NCBI RefSeq assembly: GCF_024181385.1
Contig: NZ_CP051305.1
Span: 1,178,001 to 1,242,000, forward strand
DNA: 64,000 bases
Source: Treponema sp. OMZ 798
GTDB taxonomy: Bacteria; Spirochaetota; Spirochaetia; Treponematales; Treponemataceae
Direction: 5' to 3'
Shown here: piece after piece, positions 44,810 through 51,206 of the stretch
How the letters are laid out: each line of letters opens with the position of its first letter
Numbering within the stretch: the first letter of the stretch is position 1
The notes under the pieces: generated by a model
Told to the model about the DNA's origin: nothing
Seen by the model: only the letters and a program-made list of their open reading frames with translations
The model's database searches: none
Translations under genes and position numbers: made by a program

Positions 44810-44838
44810 AGTATATCAAGTCAAAAAAATAATGTCAA
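44810..44838 (-). promoter_or_regulatory. Consensus sigma-70-like promoter of FTR1
   Basis: Minus strand TTGACA (44833-44838), a 17-bp spacer, TATACT (44810-44815). The predicted start is near 44803, giving a leader of about 38 nt to the FTR1 ATG. The two upstream genes (ATPase and DUF4418 protein) can therefore be transcribed separately. Confidence 0.78.
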
Positions 44839-44893
44839 GGTTCTCTTACATATTTTTTAAGTTTTTTTTAAGATTAAATGAGAAATGTAAAAA

Positions 44894-45559
44894 TCAGCTA
44901 ATAGTCAACTCTCCGTCATTCATTCTATATATGATACTGTCTTCATTTAGAATTCTTGAATCGTGAGTTACAATCAAAACGGCAGTGCCTAAATTATTAA
45001 CAGTTTTTATAAGGTTCATAACCGTTTCTGAAGTTTCTTTGTCAAGATTTGCTGTAGGTTCGTCTGCAATGAGCAATTTAGGAGAATTCATAAGAGCTCT
45101 CGCTATCAGCATTCTCTTTATTTCTCCGCCGGATAAATTTTGAGGCATCTCATTTTTTAAATGAGCTATATCCACAAGTTCCAAAAGACTTAAAGCCCGT
45201 CCCTCACTATCGCCGTCCCTGTTAAACAAAAAAAACGGAACTCTTACATTATCAAAAACCGAAAGATTAGGCAAATAAGCCAAAGACTGAGGAACAAAGC
45301 CTATTACTTCATTGCGGTAAAAGCTTTTATCGATGTCATTCATAGAAGAAAGGTCCTTATCTTCAAAAAATACCTTCCCTTCAGTGGGATCCAAAATACC
45401 CGATATCAAATTTAGAAAGGTTGTTTTTCCGGAGCCTGAACGCCCAACAATAAATACAAAGTCCGAAGCATCAATCGTAAAATCGACATTTTTTACGGCA
45501 AAAAAAGAAGTCTTACCTCTGGTGAAGGCTTTTGAAAGAGATTTTGTTTTTAAAAGCAT
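44894..45559 (-). CDS. ABC transporter ATPase, second of the iron region
   Basis: 221 aa from the ATG beginning MLLKTKSLSKAF, supported by AAGGAAA upstream; the open frame extends 27 codons further, overlapping the DUF4418 gene, without support. Walker A GRSGSGKTTFLN, Q-loop FVPQSLAYLPNLSVFDNV, signature LSGGEIKRMLIARAL, Walker B LLIADEPTANLDKET, H-loop VTHDS. LolD/MacB-type. It may drive the permease at the far end of the operon (36613-37824), which otherwise has no adjacent ATPase. Confidence 0.9.
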   Translation of the reverse strand: MLLKTKSLSKAFTRGKTSFFAVKNVDFTIDASDFVFIVGRSGSGKTTFLNLISGILDPTEGKVFFEDKDLSSMNDIDKSFYRNEVIGFVPQSLAYLPNLSVFDNVRVPFFLFNRDGDSEGRALSLLELVDIAHLKNEMPQNLSGGEIKRMLIARALMNSPKLLIADEPTANLDKETSETVMNLIKTVNNLGTAVLIVTHDSRILNEDSIIYRMNDGELTIS

Positions 45560-45596
45560 AAGTTTCCTTCTTTGTATTAGTTTACTCGATATTTGT

Positions 45597-45992
45597 TTAT
45601 TCGCATTTTTCCTTGCGTGAAAGAAAAACATAAACTGCACTTACTGCCATTAAAGTAATAGCCAATAAAATAACTACAGGCTTTGTATACATATTACAAG
45701 CCATATTTGAGTGCTTACAAGTGCCTATAACAAGGGTTTCAAGCAAAATCAGAACACCTCCGATTCCGATATTATAAACGGATATTCCGAAACGGGATTT
45801 TTTACAGATAAAAAAAGCGAGTCCTGATAAGGCAATCAAGCCGCCCAAAAGTCTTACGGCTTCTCCCATCCAATGGCATTTCATAAAACCGCCTCCGTCT
45901 TTTGGAGGGCATACATGGGCAAAGCCGAACGGAGCAAATAAAACCAATAACCCGATTATAATAATAAGTACACTAAATATGTATCTTTTCAT
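45597..45992 (-). CDS. DUF4418-family membrane protein
   Basis: 131 aa from the ATG beginning MKRYIFS. Four helices (YIFSVLIIIIGLLVLFA; AVRLLGGLIALSGLAFFI; ISVYNIGIGGVLILLETL; VVILLAITLMAVSAVYVFL). Conserved cysteine/histidine features HVCPPKDGGGFMKCHWMGE and GTCKHSNMACNM match DUF4418. The cysteines on the outer side could bind metal or form disulphides. Function unknown; neighbours point to metal transport. First gene of the region. Confidence 0.82.
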   Translation of the reverse strand: MKRYIFSVLIIIIGLLVLFAPFGFAHVCPPKDGGGFMKCHWMGEAVRLLGGLIALSGLAFFICKKSRFGISVYNIGIGGVLILLETLVIGTCKHSNMACNMYTKPVVILLAITLMAVSAVYVFLSRKEKCE

Positions 45993-46122
45993 TTTTATCT
46001 TCCTATAGAATTTAAAATATTGTCTTAAACATAATAAACACATCAAAAAAAATATCAACACAATATTACATAAATTTTACTCTTTTTATAATTTAACTCT
46101 TGTTTTTATATATACCCTCATA

Positions 46123-46151
46123 TTGACCTCGGTAATTTTTTTTTATATAAT
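46123..46151 (+). promoter_or_regulatory. Sigma-70-like promoter of sdaAB-sdaAA, nearly leaderless
   Basis: TTGACC (46123-46128), a 17-bp spacer, TATAAT (46146-46151). The sdaAB ATG at 46162 is 10 nt downstream, leaving a leader of about 3-5 nt with no ribosome-binding site. Confidence 0.7.
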
Positions 46152-46161
46152 ACCGCCGATT

Positions 46162-46824
46162 ATGGATATCTTCGATATTATAGGCCCCATTATGATAGGG
46201 CCGTCCAGTTCGCACACGGCAGGAGCCGTCAGAATAGGATATTTAACAAGGGTTCTTCTTGCAGAACCGGCTATAAAGGCAAGAGTATATTTACATGGTT
46301 CCTTTGCCTACACCTACAAGGGTCACGGTACCGATAGGGCAATTGCAGCAGGCATTATGGGGATGAAGCCCGAAAATGAGCGTATCAGAAACAGCCTTAC
46401 CCTTGCAAAAGAGCAAGGTTTGGACATCACCTTTGAACCTATAGACATTCCTAATGCGCATCCGAACACCGCTTTAATTGAAGTAACAGGCATTGACGGA
46501 AAGGAGCTTTTCGTTCAAGGTTCATCTATAGGGGGCGGGAATATCTTAATTACCAAAATAAACGGAAAGCCTGTAGAGCTAAGCGGTAAAAATCCGACAC
46601 TGGTGGTAGAATATCAGGATATTCCGGGAAGAATAGCTGCCATAACCAGCGTAACGGCAAAACACAAGATAAATATTTCTCAAATTCATATCGGAAGGGA
46701 TTACCGAGGAGGAACCGCCACAATGTGCCTTCAAATGGACGGTTTGAGCGTCGGCCCCGAATTAAAGGAAGATATTTTACAAATAGACCACATAAAAGAT
46801 GTAATCCTAATTCAGCCGGTATAA
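46162..46824 (+). CDS. sdaAB: L-serine dehydratase, iron-sulfur-dependent, beta subunit
   Basis: 220 aa starting MDIFDIIGPIMIGPSSSHTAGAVRIG; the open frame reaches into the promoter, so this ATG is used. The SDH beta domain has the SSSHTAG substrate motif, DRAIAAGIMG, and IGGGNILITKING, and an ACT domain at the C-terminus (LVVEYQDIPGRIAAITSVTAKHKINISQIHIGRD). With the alpha subunit it deaminates L-serine to pyruvate and ammonia using a 4Fe-4S cluster. Confidence 0.94.
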   Translation: MDIFDIIGPIMIGPSSSHTAGAVRIGYLTRVLLAEPAIKARVYLHGSFAYTYKGHGTDRAIAAGIMGMKPENERIRNSLTLAKEQGLDITFEPIDIPNAHPNTALIEVTGIDGKELFVQGSSIGGGNILITKINGKPVELSGKNPTLVVEYQDIPGRIAAITSVTAKHKINISQIHIGRDYRGGTATMCLQMDGLSVGPELKEDILQIDHIKDVILIQPV

Positions 46825-46841
46825 CTTTAAAAGGATAAACA

Positions 46842-47738
46842 ATGAACGCAAAAACAATAGAGTATAAAAAAATAGAAGACCTTATACAAAGGGCTTCAGA
46901 AAAATCTTTAAGAATTTCGGATCTTATTTTGGAAGATCAAAGCAGCTTCCTTGAAGAGAGCAAGGAACATTGTTTTGAAAGAATGCAGGAGCATTTAAAC
47001 GTAATGCTTGAAGCTATCGATAAGGGAACAAACCCCGATATCCGCTCAACAAGCGGTCTTACGGGAGGCGATGCCTATAAAATATACGAAAGAGCGGAAA
47101 ACGGCAAGGCTCTCTGCGGCCCCCTCCTTGCAAACGGCATAAGAATGGCAATGGCAGTTTCGGAATTAAACGCCTCAATGGGAAAGATAGTTGCAGCCCC
47201 GACAGCAGGCTCCTGCGGTATTCTCCCGGGTGCAATCGGAGCTGTTCTTAAAACAAAGGATGTAAAAAAAGAAGACGCCGTTATGGCTCTTTTTACAGCC
47301 GGAGCTATCGGCATGGTTATAGCCAATACGGCTTCCATTTCGGGAGCAGAGGGCGGATGCCAAGCGGAATGCGGCTCGGCTTCTGCGATGGCTGCAGGAG
47401 CTATTGTAGAAATGTGCGGCGGAACACCCGAAATGGTTGGGCACGCAACGGCCATTGCAATTAAATGTATTCTAGGCCTTGTTTGCGACCCGGTAGCAGG
47501 CTTGGTTGAAGTGCCCTGCGTAAAACGGAATGCCTCAGGCGTAAGCTTAGCTTTTACGGCAGCAGAACTTGCTTTAGCAGGAATAAAAAGCGCCATCCCC
47601 GTAGACGAGGTTATAATAGCCATGAAAAAAGTAGGAGATTCTATGCCCTCAGCCTTGCGTGAAACAGCCGAAGGAGGACTCGCCTGCACAGCTACAGGCA
47701 AAAGGCTTCAAAAAGAAATATTCGGACAAAAATTATAA
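46842..47738 (+). CDS. sdaAA: L-serine dehydratase, iron-sulfur-dependent, alpha subunit
   Basis: 298 aa. RSTSGLTGGDA, APTAGSCGILPGAI, EGGCQAECGSASAMAAGA, GLVCDPVAGLVEVPCVKRN carry the cluster cysteines and substrate contacts. It is 17 bp after sdaAB with AAAGGA before the ATG. Serine from peptides taken up by Opp would be converted to pyruvate, matching an amino-acid fermenter. A long antisense open frame over this gene is only a by-product of its alanine-rich sequence. Confidence 0.95.
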   Translation: MNAKTIEYKKIEDLIQRASEKSLRISDLILEDQSSFLEESKEHCFERMQEHLNVMLEAIDKGTNPDIRSTSGLTGGDAYKIYERAENGKALCGPLLANGIRMAMAVSELNASMGKIVAAPTAGSCGILPGAIGAVLKTKDVKKEDAVMALFTAGAIGMVIANTASISGAEGGCQAECGSASAMAAGAIVEMCGGTPEMVGHATAIAIKCILGLVCDPVAGLVEVPCVKRNASGVSLAFTAAELALAGIKSAIPVDEVIIAMKKVGDSMPSALRETAEGGLACTATGKRLQKEIFGQKL

Positions 47739-47772
47739 AGGATATCTTTAAAAAACTTTTTAAGAGTAAAGG

Positions 47773-48216
47773 TTATTTTTCAACCTTTTCAACAATACAG
47801 GTAAGGCCCTCCCGTCTTAGAACTCTAACCCTTGAGCCTTCAGGAATTTCTTCCGAAAGAGAGCGGGCGCTCCAGGTTGTACCCTTATATTTTATTCGGC
47901 CTTCCTTGTTATGAAAAACAACCTCAACAACATCGGCAAACTCTTCCCCCGCTTTATCGCTTTTTTTATCCGAATAAAATATAGTTCCCTTAAAGATAGG
48001 GGTAAATTTTTTACGTAAAAAAATCAAAGAGAGAACCGAAAATATAACAAAGATAATTATCTGTAACCAAAGAGCTTGGTCAACAAAAGGAATCAATGTA
48101 ACGGCAGAAGTAAAAACAGCTCCAAAGCCGAAAAAAATGATAACGAGACCTGGAATTATAAGCTCTAAGCCTATACACACGACACCGATCAAAAGCCATA
48201 TAGACCACCACGCCAT
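47773..48216 (-). CDS. NfeD-family membrane protein
   Basis: 147 aa from ATG beginning MAWWSIWLL; GGAGG is 5 nt upstream, so the earlier ATG that overlaps it is not used. Three to four helices (IGVVCIGLELIIPGLVIIFF; VFTSAVTLIPFV; LWLQIIIFVIFSVLSLIFL) and a C-terminal OB fold (GEEFADVVEVVFHNKEGRIKY, IPEGSRVRVLRREGLTCIV). NfeD proteins accompany SPFH/stomatin or serine proteases; no partner gene is adjacent here. Confidence 0.88.
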   Translation of the reverse strand: MAWWSIWLLIGVVCIGLELIIPGLVIIFFGFGAVFTSAVTLIPFVDQALWLQIIIFVIFSVLSLIFLRKKFTPIFKGTIFYSDKKSDKAGEEFADVVEVVFHNKEGRIKYKGTTWSARSLSEEIPEGSRVRVLRREGLTCIVEKVEK

Positions 48217-48221
48217 AACTA

Positions 48222-48405
48222 CCTCCATAAAAACTTTTTGCAGGAAGCTTCAGCTTACGAAAAAAGTTTTTTCAAGTAGTTTTGCAAAAGCAAAACTACA
48301 TACAATAACACGATGTTTTGTGCTTTGCACAAAACTCGAAGATAAACATGTAGGCTTGTATTTCAAGCCGGAATGTTTATCAAACCTCCCATAAAAACTT
48401 TTTGA
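48222..48405. repeat. Array of four palindromes flanked by direct repeats, nfeD leader
   Basis: Two copies of a 20-bp direct repeat (CTCC-ATAAAAACTTTTTG) at 48223-48240 and 48386-48404 bracket four perfect or nested hairpins. Arms: 48259-48265/48267-48273 (GAAAAAA/TTTTTTC), 48276-48285/48290-48299 (GTAGTTTTGC/GCAAAACTAC), 48315-48323/48327-48335 (GTTTTGTGC/GCACAAAAC), and 48341-48349/48373-48381 (GATAAACAT/ATGTTTATC) with an inner GGCTTG/CAAGCC stem. The units differ in sequence, so this is not a CRISPR. It may be a small MITE-like insertion or a structured leader of nfeD. Confidence 0.7.
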
Positions 48406-48420
48406 AAGGATTATCAAATC

Positions 48421-48456
48421 CTAAAAAAAGCATAAGCACGAGAAATCCCGTGCTTA
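48421..48456 (-). terminator. Terminator of rpmE
   Basis: On the minus strand TAAGCACG (48449-48456) pairs with CGTGCTTA (48433-48440), loop of 8 nt, followed by TGCTTTTTTTAG. It closes the rho-rpmE transcription unit. Confidence 0.85.
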
Positions 48457-48470
48457 GCTTATAAAGACAA

Positions 48471-48674
48471 TCAGTCTTTAATATTGTATCGTTTTTTAAA
48501 GCGATCAATTCGTCCTGCAGTGTCAACAAGCTTTTGCTTTCCTGTAAAAAAAGGATGACACTGTGAGCAGATTTCAACCTTGATATCTTTTACTGTGGAA
48601 CGTGTATTTATTACGTTACCGCAAGCACAAGTAATGGTTGTTTCTTCATATTTCGGATGAATATCTTTTCTCAT
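48471..48674 (-). CDS. rpmE: 50S ribosomal protein L31, zinc-binding type
   Basis: 67 aa from the ATG beginning [11 protein letters not shown], with TGGGAGG 6 nt upstream. The C+ type zinc ligands are visible (ITCACGN and CSQCHPFF). It lies 37 bp after rho, as in many bacteria. Confidence 0.95.
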   Translation of the reverse strand: MRKDIHPKYEETTITCACGNVINTRSTVKDIKVEICSQCHPFFTGKQKLVDTAGRIDRFKKRYNIKD

Positions 48675-48710
48675 ACAAACCTCCCAAGGTAGTGTTATAA
48701 TATACAATAT

Positions 48711-50354
48711 TTATTCTTTTTGTGCAAGACCGGCATTCATTGATTTTAAGAACGCTTCATTATTCTTGCTCTTATTCATTCTATCGATTAAAAATTCAAT
48801 AATATCGGCGTCATCCATTGAGCTGATGAATTTGCGCAATATCCACATAAGCTGCATTTCCGCTTCCGTTAGTAAAAGCTCTTCTTTTCGAGTTCCGGAG
48901 CGCTTTATATTGATAGCAGGGAATAAGCGGCGGTCTGAAAGTTTTCTGTCTAAGTTTACTTCCATGTTGCCCGTTCCCTTAAACTCTTCAAAGATAACCT
49001 CGTCCATCTTGCTGCCCGTTTCAATAAGAGCTGTAGCAATGATGGTCAAGCTTCCGCCTTCTTCTATATTTCTTGCAGCACCGAAAAAGCGTTTAGGCTT
49101 ATGAAGCGAATTTGAATCGACACCTCCCGATAATACCTTACCGGAGGTAGGCATTGTCTGGTTATAGGCTCGCGCCAAACGGGTGATTGAGTCTAAAAGA
49201 ATAACAACATCCCTTTTGTGTTCAACAAGGCGTTTTGCCTTTTCAAGCACCATTTCGGCAACTTGAACATGGCGGGTTGCCTGTTCATCGAAGGTAGAAG
49301 AAATAACCTCGGCATTTACCGTGCGTTCCATATCGGTAACTTCTTCAGGCCTCTCATCTATCAAAAGAACTATAAGATAAACTTCCGGATGATTGGCCGT
49401 GATTGCATTGGCTATCTTTTGAAGCATTATAGTTTTTCCCGTACGAGGAGGAGCTACAATCAAGCCTCGCTGACCCTTTCCTATCGGGCAAAAAAGATTC
49501 ATGATTCGGGTAGAAATTTCTTGAGTTGTAGTTTCAAGGTTTAATTTTTCCTTAGGATAAAGAGGAGTGAGGTTATCAAATGGAATACGGCGCTGAGACT
49601 TTGCAGGCTCATCATAGTTGACCGTCTCAACCCTTAAAAGAGCAAAATACCGTTCCCCTTCTTTTGGAGAGCGGATTTGACCGTAAACTGTATCTCCGGT
49701 TTTAAGATTAAAAAGCCTTATTTGGCTGGGAGAAACATAGACATCATCAGTTCCTGTCAAATAACTGTTTTGAGGCGAACGTAAAAAACCGTATCCGTCA
49801 GGAAGGGTTTCTAAAGAGCCGGAAGCGAAGATGGTACCTCCCTGATTGGTATGATTTTTAAGAATGTGGTAAATAACATCCTGTTTTTTCATCAAGGACA
49901 GCTCATCTTCGGGCACACCGTATTTTATGGCCATATCTCTTAAATCATGCATACGCATCTTTGTAAGATCGTTTATAATAATTTTAAAAGAGCTATCCGA
50001 TGCGGGCGGGACTTCTTCTTTTTCATCTTGAATATCTTTAGGTATGCGTTTTTTTGCAGTTACACCGGTTCTTTTTGCAGGTTTAGTTTCAGCTTCATCC
50101 GAAGAGCTTTCAGTTTTTTTGCGTCCTCGAGAACGAACAACAACTTTTTTTTCAACAACTTCTTCAGCTGCATCCTGCTCAATATGTTCTGCAGCAGCTT
50201 GAATTTCACTTGCCTCAGCGGACAGATCCGAAAAATGGTCTTCAGCCTGTGTGTCAGAACGACTAAGACTCAAGTCCTCATCCGAGTTAATACCCGTATC
50301 AAACAAGGTATCCTCAGAGGTTTGGGGCAAAGTTTTCCTTTTTCTTATTGTCAT
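48711..50354 (-). CDS. rho: Transcription termination factor Rho
   Basis: 547 aa. The first 130 residues form an acidic, then basic extension ([32 protein letters not shown]) before the Rho N-domain ([17 protein letters not shown]), the primary RNA-binding OB fold ([14 protein letters not shown] [14 protein letters not shown]) and the RecA-type ATPase: Walker [11 protein letters not shown]-loop, RNA-binding loop [20 protein letters not shown] and R-finger region. Longer than E. coli Rho (419) because of the N-terminal extension, common in spirochaetes and Bacteroidetes. A promoter about 115 bp upstream gives a long leader with a GC-rich hairpin. Confidence 0.96.
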   Translation of the reverse strand: MTIRKRKTLPQTSEDTLFDTGINSDEDLSLSRSDTQAEDHFSDLSAEASEIQAAAEHIEQDAAEEVVEKKVVVRSRGRKKTESSSDEAETKPAKRTGVTAKKRIPKDIQDEKEEVPPASDSSFKIIINDLTKMRMHDLRDMAIKYGVPEDELSLMKKQDVIYHILKNHTNQGGTIFASGSLETLPDGYGFLRSPQNSYLTGTDDVYVSPSQIRLFNLKTGDTVYGQIRSPKEGERYFALLRVETVNYDEPAKSQRRIPFDNLTPLYPKEKLNLETTTQEISTRIMNLFCPIGKGQRGLIVAPPRTGKTIMLQKIANAITANHPEVYLIVLLIDERPEEVTDMERTVNAEVISSTFDEQATRHVQVAEMVLEKAKRLVEHKRDVVILLDSITRLARAYNQTMPTSGKVLSGGVDSNSLHKPKRFFGAARNIEEGGSLTIIATALIETGSKMDEVIFEEFKGTGNMEVNLDRKLSDRRLFPAINIKRSGTRKEELLLTEAEMQLMWILRKFISSMDDADIIEFLIDRMNKSKNNEAFLKSMNAGLAQKE

Positions 50355-50468
50355 CGGATTTTTCTCCTATGCTTTGTAACTTAACATATCATTCTAAAAT
50401 TCAGTATCCGGCTGAGGGCCGAAAAAGATATGTAAAAATGATGAATTGTTACTGTTGAATAGATTTTT

Positions 50469-50497
50469 AGTTTAACAAATTTATTTTATTTTGTCAA
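50469..50497 (-). promoter_or_regulatory. Sigma-70-like promoter of rho-rpmE
   Basis: Minus strand TTGACA (50492-50497), 17-bp spacer, TAAACT (50469-50474). The leader to the rho ATG is about 108 nt and includes CGGC-CCTCA-GCCG, a short hairpin that could take part in Rho autoregulation. Confidence 0.7.
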
Positions 50498-50526
50498 GTA
50501 AAGCTTTTTTAGCTTTAAGATTACTA

Positions 50527-50556
50527 AAAAAATACCCTCGATCGAATCGAGGGTAT
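50527..50556 (-). terminator. Terminator of tRNA-Glu
   Basis: TACCCTCGAT (50534-50543) and ATCGAGGGTA (50547-50556) form a perfect 10-bp stem with a 3-nt loop, followed on the minus strand by TTTTTTTAG. It begins 3 bp after the tRNA. Confidence 0.9.
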
Positions 50557-50558
50557 CC

Positions 50559-50630
50559 ATCTCCTAGGGGAATTGAACCCCTGTTGTCGGGATGAAAACC
50601 CGATGTCCTAACCACTAGACGAAGGAGACA
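50559..50630 (-). tRNA. tRNA-Glu (UUC)
   Basis: Minus-strand cloverleaf with acceptor GTCTCCT / AGGAGAT, D arm CGTCTAGTGGTTAGGACA, anticodon loop TTTTCAT giving TTC, T loop GGGGTTCAATTCCCC. 72 nt without CCA, with a G discriminator. Confidence 0.95.
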
Positions 50631-50662
50631 TGGTCAAAAACGCATTGCGCTGACAAGAATGG

Positions 50663-50691
50663 AATATATCATATTTTTATAATTATGTCAA
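50663..50691 (-). promoter_or_regulatory. Sigma-70-like promoter of tRNA-Glu
   Basis: Minus strand TTGACA (50686-50691), 17-bp spacer, TATATT (50663-50668), 32 bp before the tRNA. Confidence 0.7.
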
Positions 50692-50711
50692 GCAAAATTT
50701 CAAAAATTATT

Positions 50712-51089
50712 TTATTTATCCGTATTTCTTATCAAATCGGGCCTTAGAACCTCTGCCCCGCCCATATAAATGTGACAAGGCTTTTTCCTGGAATAATAAT
50801 AAATTAAAATTCGAATAGTTTTAGGTAAGCAGCCTTCAATACAGGGCTCTAAAGAACAAAAAAGAGCCGTATTTTTTGCAAGCCCATGCTTTCTCAAGGC
50901 TGAGGCAGGATTTAAAACCCTTATATCGCTTGTAACCGTAAATTGTATAGAAACTATATCCTTTTCAGCTAAGGAATTTTCCCTTAAGATTTGACTGTAA
51001 AGGTTTACAACTGCAGACGATATACTGTCTTGATTGTCTTCACAACATACGGCCCCTCGCAAGGCTCTTAATTTTTTTATCAAGCTCAT
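50712..51089 (-). CDS. aroH: Chorismate mutase, AroH type
   Basis: 125 aa, the monofunctional AroH class. Active-site residues known from the B. subtilis enzyme are in place: LRGAVCCEDN (Arg7 equivalent), DIVSIQFTVTSDI, LFCSLEPCIEGCLP (Cys75/Glu78 region), TIRILIYY (Arg90) and HIYMGGAEVLRPDL (Tyr108 and the end block). It converts chorismate to prephenate, for Phe/Tyr. No other aromatic genes are nearby; it is an isolated gene between ppdK and tRNA-Glu. Confidence 0.88.
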   Translation of the reverse strand: MSLIKKLRALRGAVCCEDNQDSISSAVVNLYSQILRENSLAEKDIVSIQFTVTSDIRVLNPASALRKHGLAKNTALFCSLEPCIEGCLPKTIRILIYYYSRKKPCHIYMGGAEVLRPDLIRNTDK

Positions 51090-51114
51090 TTTACCAAAAT
51101 CTTTAAATCAACAA

Positions 51115-51135
51115 CCCCGACGCAGAGCGTCGGGG
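51115..51135. repeat. Perfect GC-rich hairpin upstream of aroH
   Basis: CCCCGACGC (51115-51123) and GCGTCGGGG (51127-51135) pair over a 3-nt loop, 26 bp before the aroH ATG and downstream of the ppdK terminator. No T run follows on the minus strand, so it may be a leader structure or part of a double terminator. Confidence 0.7.
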
Positions 51136-51156
51136 TATTAAACCCTCCGCACGAAT

Positions 51157-51199
51157 AAAAACACTGCACCCTGTTAATTCACAATGGTGCAGTGTTTTT
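51157..51199 (-). terminator. Terminator of ppdK
   Basis: AAAAACACTGCACC (51157-51170) and GGTGCAGTGTTTTT (51186-51199) form a perfect 14-bp stem with a 15-nt loop, 8 bp after the ppdK stop, with flanking A/T runs that serve the minus strand. Confidence 0.92.
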
Positions 51200-51206
51200 A
51201 AATTAA

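Noticed and set aside
47075..47701. A 208-codon open frame antisense to sdaAA
   Set aside because: Proline/alanine-rich shadow of an alanine-rich gene; no ribosome site and sdaAA is unambiguous.
47740..47772. A-rich/T-rich stretch between sdaAA and nfeD as a bidirectional terminator
   Set aside because: Only an A/T stem is possible, with no GC pairs, so it was not listed.
48222..48405. Possible CRISPR array
   Set aside because: The four palindromes are all different in sequence and spacing; there are no cas genes.
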